NCBI GenBank assembly: GCA_937922925.1
Contig: CALAKU010000060.1
Span: 1 to 44,660 of the forward strand
Origin: an uncultured Arenicella sp.
Lineage (GTDB): Bacteria > Pseudomonadota > Gammaproteobacteria > Arenicellales > Arenicellaceae
Length of the DNA: 44,660 nucleotides
Reading direction: 5' to 3'
Shown here: positions 8,651 to 17,449 of the stretch, one piece after another
Numbering within the stretch: position 1 is the stretch's first letter
Layout: each line of letters starts with the position of its first letter
Notes under the pieces: model-generated
Told to the model about the DNA's origin: nothing
Database searches by the model: none
What the model saw: the letters and a program-made list of their open reading frames with translations, nothing else
Translations under genes and position numbers: made by a program

Positions 8651-8709
8651 AAAGCTCTAAAAACCAAAGCTTTAACAACAAAAGACTAATTAGCAAAGCA
8701 TGAAAAACA
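8651..8709 (+). repeat. Degenerate 15-bp AAAG-led repeats before the kinase gene
   Basis: AAAG-led units begin at 8651, 8666, 8681 and 8695, and the last contains the ATG of the kinase gene. Beyond the AAAG lead the match is loose. I report it because the same spacing class recurs at other junctions; alone it could be chance in A-rich DNA. Confidence 0.3.
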
Positions 8710-9638
8710 CATTGATAACGGGCTCAATGGCCTACGACACTATCACGGTCTTTGAAGATCGTTTTAAGAACCACATTCTGGCCGATCAAATTCATCGCCT
8801 AAATGTGTGCTTTTTGGTGCCAGAAATGACGCGCCATCTGGGCGGATGCGCAGGCAATATTGCCTACAGCCTAAAATTATTAGGGGGCGAGCCATTGATC
8901 ATGGCCGCCGTAGGTGAAGATTTTGGGCCTTACGCGCGCTATCTTGATGGCCTCGGTTTAGATCGCCGTTATATCAAAGAAGTTCAAGATACGTTTACCG
9001 CACAAGCGTATTTCACTACCGATTTAGACAACAATCAGATTATTAATTTTCATCCGGGCTCAATGAATCACGCCCACTTGAATAAAATCGATCAAGTGTC
9101 TGAAGACATTGAGCTGGCCATTATTGGGCCCAATGGAAAAGACGCCATGATTGCTCACGCCAGTGAAATGGCGGCCGCGAATATGCCATTTATATTTGAT
9201 CCGGGTCAGCAACTGCCTTTGTTTGACGGTGAGGAATGTTTAACCTTTTTAGAGCAAGCCACCTATGCGATTGTTAACGACTATGAAAGCGAATTGTTGC
9301 TGTCTAAAACCGAGTTAAGTTTAGAAGCCATGGCTGAAAAGTTGGATGCCTTAATCGTTACACGCGGTGGCGATGGGTCTCAGATTTTTGTCAACGGCGA
9401 ACGGCTTGATGTGGGCGTGGCGCCAATCTCCAAGTCGGTTGATCCAACCGGCTGTGGCGACGCGTATCGTGCTGGGGTAATGCATGGCCTATTAGAAGGT
9501 CGAGACTTGCAGGTTGCTGGGCAAATGGGCGCTGTTTGTGGCGCCATTCAAATTGAACACGAAGGCACGCAAAGCCATTCGTTTACTCAAGACGAATTTG
9601 CAGCGCGCTACGAAGCAGCGTTTAAGCAAAGCTTGTAA
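8700..9638 (+). CDS. PfkB-family carbohydrate/adenosine kinase
   Basis: A 312-residue ribokinase-fold kinase. It has an N-terminal substrate lid region with the LGGCAGNIAYSLKLLG motif (47-62) and the C-terminal PfkB signature DPTGCGDAYRAG (248-259), with D254 as the catalytic base. The opening ITGSMAYDTI is like bacterial proteins annotated as adenosine kinase. The substrate could be adenosine or a sugar; sequence alone does not decide. It lies between gcvH and lgt, and its start is about 95 bases after gcvH. Confidence 0.88.
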   Translation: MKNTLITGSMAYDTITVFEDRFKNHILADQIHRLNVCFLVPEMTRHLGGCAGNIAYSLKLLGGEPLIMAAVGEDFGPYARYLDGLGLDRRYIKEVQDTFTAQAYFTTDLDNNQIINFHPGSMNHAHLNKIDQVSEDIELAIIGPNGKDAMIAHASEMAAANMPFIFDPGQQLPLFDGEECLTFLEQATYAIVNDYESELLLSKTELSLEAMAEKLDALIVTRGGDGSQIFVNGERLDVGVAPISKSVDPTGCGDAYRAGVMHGLLEGRDLQVAGQMGAVCGAIQIEHEGTQSHSFTQDEFAARYEAAFKQSL

Positions 9639-9684
9639 CGCTTGCCTAGAGACGTCGTTGTTTAACGCTGCGCTAAAGTAAGTC

Positions 9685-10485
9685 ATGCTAGTTCACCCCA
9701 ATTTTGATCCGGTTGCGATCTCGATATTTGGTCTCGAGATTCATTGGTATGGCCTAATGTATGTGGCTGGTTTTTTAAGCTGCTATTTTTTATGGGTACA
9801 TCGAGTCAAACGTTATGCTTTCCTGCAAAAAAGTATCTGGAATCCCGAGAGTATTTCCGATCTGATTTTTTACGGCGCTTTAGGCGCTGTCATTGGTGGA
9901 CGCCTTGGATATATCTTGTTCTATAAACCAGGTGATTATTTGGCTAATCCTTTAGCCATAGTTCAGGTTTGGGAAGGCGGTATGTCTTTTCACGGTGGCT
10001 TGTTAGGCGTAATAGTTGCGCTTATGTTGTTTGCTAAGCGTCATCGAGTTTCGTTTTTCGCTGTAACCGATTTTGTTGCTCCAGTGGCGCCCATAGGGTT
10101 GTTCTGGGGGCGCATAGGCAACTTCATCAACCAGGAGTTATGGGGCAAGCCGACTGACCTACCTTGGGGTATGGTTTTTAGCAATGGTGGGCCACTAGCG
10201 AGACATCCCTCAATGTTGTACGAGGCTTTTTTAGAGGGCTTATTACTGTTGATCGTGTCTTGGTGGTTAGCAAGCAAGCCGCGGGCCGCCGGATTTATGT
10301 CTGGCGTCTTTTTGATTGGCTATGCTGGTGCTCGAATTCTGGTGGAATTTGTTCGCGTGCCCGACGAGCACTTAAACTATTTGTTATTTGATTGGGTCAC
10401 CATGGGCCAAGTGTTAAGCTTGCCAATGTTGATATTGGGGCTTTTCTTAGTGCTGCGCACGCCACCGCGTCCATTGGTGTCTTAG
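9685..10485 (+). CDS. lgt: Prolipoprotein diacylglyceryl transferase
   Basis: A 266-residue inner-membrane enzyme that attaches diacylglycerol to the lipobox cysteine. Seven hydrophobic segments are visible. Key residues match E. coli numbering: HGGLLG (103-108), R143 in GRIGNFINQE and E151. The downstream genes are a small secreted protein and lnt, so the first and last steps of lipoprotein maturation are encoded close together here. A local substrate is the FbpA-like lipoprotein. Confidence 0.97.
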   Translation: MLVHPNFDPVAISIFGLEIHWYGLMYVAGFLSCYFLWVHRVKRYAFLQKSIWNPESISDLIFYGALGAVIGGRLGYILFYKPGDYLANPLAIVQVWEGGMSFHGGLLGVIVALMLFAKRHRVSFFAVTDFVAPVAPIGLFWGRIGNFINQELWGKPTDLPWGMVFSNGGPLARHPSMLYEAFLEGLLLLIVSWWLASKPRAAGFMSGVFLIGYAGARILVEFVRVPDEHLNYLLFDWVTMGQVLSLPMLILGLFLVLRTPPRPLVS

Positions 10486-10533
10486 GGCTGTTGTTTAGCA
10501 CCATTTTGTTGGGGATATTACGAGGTAAACCTA

Positions 10534-11160
10534 ATGCAGATTAAATCTACTCACTTGTCGGGCTTGCTAGTTGTACTAACGCTCAGTTACAGCCAGCAGG
10601 CATGGGCAATCAAGAAGTGCCAAGACGAAAATGGTAAATGGCACTACGGAGACATTGCGGTCACGGCATGCAAAAAATCCGAAGTAACAACGCTCAATGA
10701 GCGAGGTTTTATCGAGAGTAAGCAAGATAAAGCTAAAACCCAAACAGAATTAGCAATTGAAGCGCAAGAACGGGCTGAGGCGGAAGAAGAAGCTCGTAAA
10801 GAGCGGGCCGCCGAAGAGGAACGGATTCGTATCTTAAGTGTTTACGAAACCGAAGAAGATATTGATCGGCAACGCGATAACCAATTGAGTACCGTCCAAA
10901 CCAGTATTGCGGTGCACGAAACCTATATTAAGCAATTATCATTACAAAATAAGCGATTGGAAAAAAAGCTTCCGAATCAGCGTGCTCGCCGACTGGAAAC
11001 GACCAAAGAGAACATCGCGAGCAATAACCTTAAAATTGAAGAATCTAAAGCCGAGTTGATTTCGTTGGCTAAGCAAAAACTGGACGTTACCGAGAAGTTT
11101 GAAAAGGAAAAGGAGTTGTTCAGAAGCTTAAAGTCAGAATTATCCAAAACCGAATCGTGA
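10534..11160 (+). CDS. DUF4124 periplasmic coiled-coil protein
   Basis: A 208-residue protein with a signal peptide (about residues 1-25, ending QQAWA). It then has the DUF4124 pattern IKKCQDENGKWHYGDIAVTACKKSE, with two cysteines that could form a disulphide. The rest (about 60-208) is a charged coiled coil rich in E, K, Q and R. It lies between lgt and lnt with short gaps. The function is unknown; envelope location is inferred from the signal peptide. Confidence 0.75.
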   Translation: MQIKSTHLSGLLVVLTLSYSQQAWAIKKCQDENGKWHYGDIAVTACKKSEVTTLNERGFIESKQDKAKTQTELAIEAQERAEAEEEARKERAAEEERIRILSVYETEEDIDRQRDNQLSTVQTSIAVHETYIKQLSLQNKRLEKKLPNQRARRLETTKENIASNNLKIEESKAELISLAKQKLDVTEKFEKEKELFRSLKSELSKTES

Positions 11161-11173
11161 CTGATTTGGAGTG

Positions 11174-12730
11174 ATGTCAGACCAAACGAGTAAAGCGCAG
11201 GGGGCGGCACAGGCTTTTCAGGAGCGCGCACAAATTTTTTTTGAATCGCATCCCAAGCTGGCATTAATGGCCAGCTTTTTGTTGGGCGGGCTAACCATCT
11301 TGAGCTTCGCGCCGTTTTTATTGTGGTGGCTGGCCTTTTTCACATTAGCCGGACTATTTTATCTACTTAGTTTCGCCCGCCCCATGGCGGCCGCTAAGAT
11401 TGGTTTTGTGTTCGGCCTGGGTTTGTATTTGTTTGGTGTGTCTTGGGTCTATATTTCTCTGTCGACTTACGGCGGTATGCCCTTGTGGATGGGCAGCATC
11501 GCGGTGTTAGGGTTTGCTTCGATCTTGAGCTGTTTTACCGCGATGGTTGGATGGCTTGCTGCGTGGTTAGCTCCTCAGGGATCGCTCAAGCGCTGTTTCG
11601 CTCTCGCTATTCTTTGGCCGCTGTTCGAATGGCAAAAGAGTTGGGTTCTCACAGGCTTTCCTTGGTTGGATATTGGCTATACCCAAATACCGACTTGGTT
11701 ATCGGCGTGGGCGCCGATAGGTGGTGTGTATCTGGTTTCATTTTCGGTGGTGGTGTTCAGCCTAGGCCTTAGCTTACTTGGTAGGCGATTTCGGTTGGCA
11801 AGTATGGTGTTACTTGCACTCGTTGCTTCGTCTTACCTTCTCAACGCTTACCAATGGGTAGAAGACTCAGGCGAGCCTTTATCAATTGGGGTTGTACAGG
11901 GCAATATCCCGATTGAGAAAAAATGGCCTGCTCAGTATCGCCAAGGTGTGATCCAACACTATCGCACATTGAGCCAGCGGCTTGCGAATAAGGGCAAGCT
12001 AGACTTAATTGTCCTTCCAGAAACAGCACTGCCACTTTATTTTCAGCAGACAGATCAGGCGTTTTGGCAGAATTTCGCGCCGGATAATACGGCTGTTTTA
12101 GCCGGAGTGCTCGACAACGTTTACAGCGAACAAGTCGATCAATCCGTCGTGTATAACGCCGCGGTATTGGCCTGTGATGGTCAAGCACAAGTGTATCGAA
12201 AACGCCATTTAGTGCCATTTGGCGAATACATGCCGCTCAGATTTGTATTCGGCTGGGTGTTAGACTACTTGCAGCTGCCTATGAGTGATATGGGGGCGTG
12301 GCAAGGCGAGCAAGAACTTAAGTGTCAAAACGGCTTGAATGTCGGCTTATCGATTTGCTACGAAGATGCGTTTTCAGGGGAGTTACAACGCCATTCAGGT
12401 GACGCAGGTATTTTAGTGAATATCAGTGAGGACGCTTGGTTTGGCGATTCATTAGCGCCACATCAACGCCAGCAAATGGCGCAAATGCGGGCAAGAGAGC
12501 TGGCGAGGCCAATGGTGCGAAGCGCCAATTCTGGGCCGTCTACGTTTATTGACCACTTAGGGCGTATTCAAAAAGTCACTCCGCAGTTTGAATCGGCGAT
12601 GATGAGCCATGCGGTTCAAGCCAAACAAGGTGACACTCCGTTTAAACGTTATGGTGAATGGTTTGCCTACTGTTGCCTGCTCATTCTGATGGGCTTGATC
12701 GGTATGCGATTGAGGTTAGCAAAAGAATAA
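11174..12730 (+). CDS. lnt: Apolipoprotein N-acyltransferase
   Basis: A 518-residue inner-membrane enzyme that adds the third acyl chain to lipoproteins. Several N-terminal transmembrane segments (about residues 30-225) are followed by a periplasmic nitrilase-like domain. The catalytic triad is present: E283 (VLPETALPLY), K343 (YRKRHLVPFGEYMPLR) and C395 (LSICYEDAF). A C-terminal helix follows. Start choice: ATG at 11174 directly after GGAGTG; the GTG at 11171 is an alternative. Confidence 0.96.
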   Translation: MSDQTSKAQGAAQAFQERAQIFFESHPKLALMASFLLGGLTILSFAPFLLWWLAFFTLAGLFYLLSFARPMAAAKIGFVFGLGLYLFGVSWVYISLSTYGGMPLWMGSIAVLGFASILSCFTAMVGWLAAWLAPQGSLKRCFALAILWPLFEWQKSWVLTGFPWLDIGYTQIPTWLSAWAPIGGVYLVSFSVVVFSLGLSLLGRRFRLASMVLLALVASSYLLNAYQWVEDSGEPLSIGVVQGNIPIEKKWPAQYRQGVIQHYRTLSQRLANKGKLDLIVLPETALPLYFQQTDQAFWQNFAPDNTAVLAGVLDNVYSEQVDQSVVYNAAVLACDGQAQVYRKRHLVPFGEYMPLRFVFGWVLDYLQLPMSDMGAWQGEQELKCQNGLNVGLSICYEDAFSGELQRHSGDAGILVNISEDAWFGDSLAPHQRQQMAQMRARELARPMVRSANSGPSTFIDHLGRIQKVTPQFESAMMSHAVQAKQGDTPFKRYGEWFAYCCLLILMGLIGMRLRLAKE

Positions 12731-12800
12731 TTAACCACGCCACACAAAGAGCGCTAAAAGCAAAAGCCAATCAAACACAAAAGCCTAGAGTCTTAAGAGT

Positions 12801-12850
12801 TTAAATCTCTAACAGCTTAAATCTCTAACCACTTAGAGTTACTTAGAGAA
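12801..12850. repeat. Tandem repeats in the convergent lnt / GspC-like gap
   Basis: Two 16-base units, TTAAATCTCTAACAGC and TTAAATCTCTAACCAC (12801-12832), are followed by two ten-base units, ACTTAGAGTT and ACTTAGAGAA (12831-12850). TCTCTAA and TTAGAGA are complementary, so the gap can also form a hairpin. It lies where two convergent genes end and may act as a weak bidirectional terminator. Confidence 0.5.
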
Positions 12851-12873
12851 ATTTATAGGTGTTTAAGAGGAGC

Positions 12874-13575
12874 TTAGCCTTCACCGAGCTTTTCTAGCGC
12901 GCGATCAAGGCCTGAAAAATTTGGTTTGCGAACCTTTCTGGGGCGATTAGCTCTAGGCGTGCTTGAGCTTTGCCCGCGCTCAAAACTGGAAGTCGATGTT
13001 TCTTGCGGTGACGAGGGTAAACTGAAACTTGCTCTTGAAATCTCAGCTGACGAGCCATCGACGTAACTAATAATGTCGCCGCCCCCAGCCAATTTATTCA
13101 GGGGCAAACTCTCTGACGCGCCATTGCGATCAAGAATCACTTCATTGTTTCTGATTTCTTTGACTGAGGCACCAGCGCCGGCGATACGTTCGCCGATCGA
13201 ATAGAGTTTGGTCTTACCTCTACCCGATTGAATGATTGCCCGCGCGACGCCGTCTTGAGTGGCCCACAAGAGACCTTGCAGTTTTAGATCAAGGGTTGTC
13301 TTGGGCGCTTGCTTAACGACTGGTGTCGGAGTGGGGTCGCCAAACAGATTGGCGCCTATGATATCGCTCATGCGATAGCTGGGGCCTTTTCGAGCGACGA
13401 TTGTCTGTGCTTTTTGAGGAGCGTAATCTCGTTCTTTAGCCACGATGTCTGAGCGTATTTGCCAAGCAATACTGATTAAAACCAGCAGCAAGCAAATACA
13501 AGCAAAAGCCCACGCAGCCTTAACGCCATGTCGAGACAGCGAGCGTGAAATCGTGTTGGTGTCAAATCCATTCAT
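12874..13575 (-). CDS. Type II secretion GspC-like protein (orphan)
   Basis: A 233-residue bitopic membrane protein. It has a short cytoplasmic N-terminus, one transmembrane helix (about 17-39), and a periplasmic region with a GspC homology-region-like block (about 93-160: DLKLQGLLWATQDGVARAIIQ, then YSIGERIAGAGASVKEIRNNEVIL). A serine/proline-rich basic tail (to 233) replaces the PDZ domain of classic GspC. In secretion systems this region links the outer-membrane secretin to the inner platform. No other gsp gene is present, so it is an orphan here and its system must lie elsewhere. Confidence 0.72.
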   Translation of the reverse strand: MNGFDTNTISRSLSRHGVKAAWAFACICLLLVLISIAWQIRSDIVAKERDYAPQKAQTIVARKGPSYRMSDIIGANLFGDPTPTPVVKQAPKTTLDLKLQGLLWATQDGVARAIIQSGRGKTKLYSIGERIAGAGASVKEIRNNEVILDRNGASESLPLNKLAGGGDIISYVDGSSAEISRASFSLPSSPQETSTSSFERGQSSSTPRANRPRKVRKPNFSGLDRALEKLGEG

Positions 13576-13681
13576 AGCCTATAGTTTACCTGACGAGTTC
13601 AAAAAGCCCTAAATTTGTTACATTAATAAATTCTATAATTCACTAAGTTTTACCTAATAATGCTTTGTCTTTAAGCTCATT

Positions 13682-14170
13682 ATGTTGAAAAAAGTAAAGC
13701 CTTTTCAAAGACTTAATATCAATCAGTGGGTATGGCTGTTTGAGGCGTACTGGCGTCTTTGGATTGTTGTTATACGGATTAAAGTTAAGCAAGAAAATTG
13801 GTTACAAGACCAAATTAAGATCGTTGCGATAAACCAAGTAAATAAGGCGGGTAGCAACGAAGAATCGGATTTGGGGCTCGCGATGCATGAATCGGTTCGT
13901 TTGGCCGCTCGCTTGCATTTTCTTTCGGCGCAATGTCTGCCTCGCGCGATCACACTAGCCAATATGCTCGTGGCGCGGGGCTACGATGCTCAGGTCATCT
14001 TAGGCGTCGCCAAAGTTGTTGAAAACTGCGTTGCCAGACACAGCGAGAACGGCGTTGCCGAAATAGAGCGACGCCTGAGCAGCCACGCTTGGGTTGAATT
14101 AAATGACGTGATGCTCGGCGAGCCCGAATCCGTCAAACACGATTTTGTATCTCTTGGTTCAAGACGATAA
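13682..14170 (+). CDS. Lasso-peptide-B2-like transglutaminase-fold protein (orphan)
   Basis: A 162-residue protein matching the Transglut_core3 / McjB C-terminal pattern. The core is HFLSAQCLPRAITLANMLVARGYDAQVILGVAK and, after a variable loop, SSHAWVEL. The likely catalytic Cys is C85 and His is H135; the third acidic residue is uncertain (D142 or E147). In lasso peptide clusters such proteins cut the leader peptide. No precursor, RRE protein or lasso cyclase is nearby, so an orphan protease or unrelated transfer role is as likely. It is divergent from the GspC-like gene. Confidence 0.7.
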   Translation: MLKKVKPFQRLNINQWVWLFEAYWRLWIVVIRIKVKQENWLQDQIKIVAINQVNKAGSNEESDLGLAMHESVRLAARLHFLSAQCLPRAITLANMLVARGYDAQVILGVAKVVENCVARHSENGVAEIERRLSSHAWVELNDVMLGEPESVKHDFVSLGSRR

Positions 14171-14223
14171 CGTTCTGATTAACATCGGGGGGGGTAGAGT
14201 GCTCAACTTAGATGGATCGAAAG

Positions 14224-14255
14224 CAATTAGGACTCAAAACAACTAGGACTCAAAG
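14224..14255 (-). repeat. 16-bp tandem duplication over the mgtE stop codon
   Basis: Two adjacent plus-strand units, CAATTAGGACTCAAAA (14224-14239) and CAACTAGGACTCAAAG (14240-14255), differ at two positions. The mgtE stop (minus strand TGA, 14250-14252) lies inside the second unit; the first repeats it downstream. Confidence 0.75.
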
Positions 14256-15590
14256 CAAAATCAGCGTGGCCAAACCTAAGACCGAAAAGTAGCCGACCAC
14301 ATCGGTGACGGTGGTCAGCGCTACGCCACCGGCTAACGCTGGGTCGATATTCATTCGCTCAAGAAAAATTGGGATGCACACGCCGGCAATCGCGCCCATG
14401 ACCAGATTGGCGATCATGGCGGCAGCTATAACTAAGCCCAAGATAATGTCTTGATACCATAGCCCAGCGATAATGGAGATTGCCGCGGCCCAAATCAGGC
14501 CATTTAGAACACCGACCATTGATTCTTTTTTAAGCACATTAAGCATGTTGCCACGGGAGATCGTGCCCAAGCTCATACCGCGAATAACCACCGTCAGTGT
14601 TTGTGTTCCGGCGTTACCGCCCATGCTGGCGACAATCGGCATCAGGACTGCTAGCGCCACCAACCGTTGAATAGAACCTTCAAATTGGCCAATAACCCAT
14701 GAGCCCAATAGCGCGGTCAACAAATTAACGGCTAACCAAATAGTACGATCGCCCGTTGTTTTGGTGACTGGTGCAAAGATATCCTCTTCTTCTTTTAGGC
14801 CTGCTGCGGCCATGATGTCGTGTTCGGCTTGTTCCCGAATTACGTCAACCACGTCGTCGATGGTAATACGACCCACGAGCTTTTGATTTTCATCAACTAC
14901 GGGTGCAGAAATCAAGTCGTAATCGGTAAAGGCTTTTGCGACTTGTTCTTCATCGTCTAAGATTTGAAAAATCACGGGGCTCTCAACCATGTGGCCGCGA
15001 GCTTGGTCGCCGCCACGCTGGGTAATGATTCGATCTAAAGGCAAAATCCCAGTCAGTTGATTGGCTCGGTTCACCAAATAGACGGTGTCGGTATGTTCTG
15101 GCAACTCGGTTTTTAGACGCAGATAATGCAAGACCACATCAAGTGATATGTTGTCGCGCACTGTGATGAAATCCAAATCCATCAAGCCGCCGGCGCTGTC
15201 TTCGGGGTAACTTAGTACCTCGCCAAGATTGGCTCGGGTTTCCGTGTCGACCGCGAATAAGACATCGGCCAACAGCGACTCGGGTAAATCAGGTATCAAG
15301 TCAGCGATGTCATCCGTGTCGAGCACTTTAATGGCATTGACTAGATCTCTGTTGTCGAGCTCCTCGGCAAGGTTGCGAAATACGCCTTCGTTGAGCTCAC
15401 TTAGAACTTCGCCTTTAGCATCCTTGGGGATGTGCAACCAAGCGGCAGGGCGTTTTTCTGGCGTAAGCCTCTCTAGCGCATCGGCAATATCAGCGGGATG
15501 CGCTTCTGCAAACATCGCTGCCACAGCATCGTCGTTACCGGTATCGAGTAACTCAACGACGTTAGTGATAGGAGACAGCGGTGTTTGCAT
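14250..15590 (-). CDS. mgtE: Magnesium transporter MgtE
   Basis: A 446-residue Mg2+ channel/transporter. It has the cytoplasmic MgtE N domain of helical repeats (about 1-120, with HPADIADALERL), a CBS pair (about 125-250) and a five-helix membrane domain (about 275-446) with the conserved GGNAGTQTLTVVIRG and ALAGGVALTTVTDVVGYFSVLGLA segments. The cytoplasmic domains sense Mg2+ and gate the pore. It is followed by no close gene on its strand; its 5' leader holds a 14-base palindrome. Confidence 0.95.
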   Translation of the reverse strand: MQTPLSPITNVVELLDTGNDDAVAAMFAEAHPADIADALERLTPEKRPAAWLHIPKDAKGEVLSELNEGVFRNLAEELDNRDLVNAIKVLDTDDIADLIPDLPESLLADVLFAVDTETRANLGEVLSYPEDSAGGLMDLDFITVRDNISLDVVLHYLRLKTELPEHTDTVYLVNRANQLTGILPLDRIITQRGGDQARGHMVESPVIFQILDDEEQVAKAFTDYDLISAPVVDENQKLVGRITIDDVVDVIREQAEHDIMAAAGLKEEEDIFAPVTKTTGDRTIWLAVNLLTALLGSWVIGQFEGSIQRLVALAVLMPIVASMGGNAGTQTLTVVIRGMSLGTISRGNMLNVLKKESMVGVLNGLIWAAAISIIAGLWYQDIILGLVIAAAMIANLVMGAIAGVCIPIFLERMNIDPALAGGVALTTVTDVVGYFSVLGLATLILL

Positions 15591-15605
15591 TACGATGTTT
15601 TGTGA

Positions 15606-15619
15606 GCTGAGCGCTCAGC
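15606..15619. promoter_or_regulatory. Perfect 14-bp palindrome before mgtE
   Basis: GCTGAGCGCTCAGC reads the same on both strands and ends 16 bases upstream of the mgtE ATG. It could be an operator or an mRNA hairpin over the ribosome-binding region. No regulator can be assigned. Confidence 0.3.
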
Positions 15620-15706
15620 AAATGATCTTGTGTTCGCCTAGTATAACGGCAGGCACTAATGAACGCATTAAAGCTTAACCGGGCTTGGTTTGGCCTGCCC
15701 AGTTGA

Positions 15707-17440
15707 TCAGCTTTTGTTCAGTTGCGTTAAGTAGTCGCGGGCAGCGCTAGGTGTTTCGGCGCGGCTGATTTTGCCAACCCAGTAATTCAGTTTTTGCGTG
15801 TCGGTGCCCAAGATGTGCTCTTTTACATCCAAAATGTAAGTCGCGTCCATACTAAAGTGGCGCAGGCCAAGCCCAAGTAGGAGGCGGGTATAGCGAACAT
15901 TACCCGCCATTTCGCCGCACAAAGATACTGGTATACCTGCACGCCGACATGCTCCAATAGTTTGACGAATCATCTGTAATACGGCCGGATGAATGGGGTC
16001 GTACAAATAATTAACCGCGTCGTCTACTCGATCTATAGCTAGGGTATATTGAATAAGATCGTTTGTGCCAATCGATAAAAAGTCGAACTTTTTAGCAAAC
16101 AAATCAGCCATGATTGCGGCGGCTGGCACTTCGATCATCGCACCGATTTTGATGCGTGAATCAAAAGCGATGCCTTCTTGCTTTAACTCGCTCTTAGTTT
16201 GCTTGATGAGGCTGACCACTTGGTTAACTTCATCCATATTGCTCACCATCGGAATCATCAACGAGACTTTGCCAAAAGCAGAAGCCCGAAGTATCGCGCG
16301 CAGCTGCGGTTTAAAAAGATCAACATGGTTTAAGCACAAACGTACGGCGCGCAAGCCCAGTGGCGATTCGCTGGAAAGTTTGTCTGGATAACCGAAGGTA
16401 AGTTGTTTATCGCCACCAATGTCGAGCGTTCGAATCACCACCGGTTTGTCGATGGCCGTCACCATGCGTTTATAGGCTTTAAATTGTTCCTGCTCGCTTG
16501 GCGCTTGAGCGCGATTCATAAAAAGGTATTCGGTTCGATACAGCCCAATGCCGCCGGCGTTAACACGCTTGACCTCTTTTAGTTCTTGAGCGGTTTCGAC
16601 GTTCGCCATTAAATGAATGCGTTCGCCGTCGAGCGTTTTGCTGGTCTTACGAGTTAAATTGAAAAGCTGCTTTTCACGTTTGCGAATGCGATTTTGCAGC
16701 GCTTTGAATTCTTTTAAAACAAGCGCATCGGGGTTCACGATAATGATGCCGCGCATGCCATCAACGATAAGCAGATCGTCTTCTTGAATGTATTTCGTAC
16801 TCCCGTGTAAGCCAACCACCGCCGGCAATTTAAGGCTGCGGGCAGCGACCGCAGTGTGCGATATCTGGCTGCCTAGGTCCGTTACAAACGAGGCGACTTT
16901 GCGGTCTTTGATAAACAGTGTTTCAGCCGGGCTTAAGTCTTTTGCGATAATGACCCGGCCTTTCAAATCCTCATGATTAAATTGGTCAAGATTGTGTGAC
17001 ACGATACCTAGGAGTTTGCGTAGCACGCGATTGGTCACGTGCTGGACATCTTCTTGCTTGGCGCGCAGGTAGGCATCTTCCATCGCGTCGAAGACTTGAA
17101 TCAAATTATTGGCCTGGGTTTGCAGTGCGTGCTCTGCATTGATGCGCTCAGCTCTGATTATTTTTTTTGTTTCATTAACCAAGACCGGATCGCGCAGCAT
17201 CAAGGTGTGGGCTTCGATAAACGCCGCGCTCTCTTTTGGTGCCGACTTAGGTAGGTTGCGAACCAGTTCTTGGTAGCTTTGTTGCGTGGCTTTTATGGCA
17301 TTGTTCAGCCGTTCTATTTCGCCTCGCACTTCATTCGATTCGATTTGAAATTGCGGTATTTCGATATCGCTATTGCGCAGCACATAGGCCTTGCCAATGG
17401 CAATGCCTCGACCAATCCCTGCGCCAAATAGGCTAAGCAT
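15707..17440 (-). CDS. ptsI: PTS enzyme I (phosphoenolpyruvate-protein phosphotransferase)
   Basis: A 577-residue enzyme that autophosphorylates from PEP and passes phosphate to HPr. The order is a PEP-utilizer N domain, the phosphohistidine loop GSQISHTAVAARSLKLPAVVG (H195) and a C-terminal PEP-binding barrel with MIEVPAAAIMAD and SLCGEMAGN (C508). There is no GAF domain, so it is not a PtsP-type enzyme INtr. Its start is two bases after the ptsH stop and is covered by a perfect palindrome. No sugar-specific EII genes are present, which suggests a regulatory phosphorelay. Confidence 0.95.
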   Translation of the reverse strand: MLSLFGAGIGRGIAIGKAYVLRNSDIEIPQFQIESNEVRGEIERLNNAIKATQQSYQELVRNLPKSAPKESAAFIEAHTLMLRDPVLVNETKKIIRAERINAEHALQTQANNLIQVFDAMEDAYLRAKQEDVQHVTNRVLRKLLGIVSHNLDQFNHEDLKGRVIIAKDLSPAETLFIKDRKVASFVTDLGSQISHTAVAARSLKLPAVVGLHGSTKYIQEDDLLIVDGMRGIIIVNPDALVLKEFKALQNRIRKREKQLFNLTRKTSKTLDGERIHLMANVETAQELKEVKRVNAGGIGLYRTEYLFMNRAQAPSEQEQFKAYKRMVTAIDKPVVIRTLDIGGDKQLTFGYPDKLSSESPLGLRAVRLCLNHVDLFKPQLRAILRASAFGKVSLMIPMVSNMDEVNQVVSLIKQTKSELKQEGIAFDSRIKIGAMIEVPAAAIMADLFAKKFDFLSIGTNDLIQYTLAIDRVDDAVNYLYDPIHPAVLQMIRQTIGACRRAGIPVSLCGEMAGNVRYTRLLLGLGLRHFSMDATYILDVKEHILGTDTQKLNYWVGKISRAETPSAARDYLTQLNKS

Positions 17441-17449
17441 GCTTAGCCT
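17430..17449 (-). promoter_or_regulatory. Perfect 20-bp palindrome across ptsH stop and ptsI start
   Basis: AGGCTAAGCA is followed directly by its exact reverse complement. The palindrome includes the ptsH TAA (17443-17445) and is centred on the ptsI ATG (17438-17440). In mRNA it could fold into a stem of about eight pairs that hides the ptsI start, opened by ribosomes finishing ptsH. This is inference from the sequence. Confidence 0.6.

Noticed and set aside
12874-13575. Complete type II secretion locus
   Set aside because: No other gsp gene flanks the GspC-like gene in this window.
13615-13639. Promoter for the B2-like gene (TTGTTA and TATAAT)
   Set aside because: The spacer is only 13 bases, too short for a normal sigma70 promoter.
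13682-14170. Full lasso peptide cluster
   Set aside because: Only a B2-like protein is present. I looked on both sides for a small precursor and a cyclase and found none.
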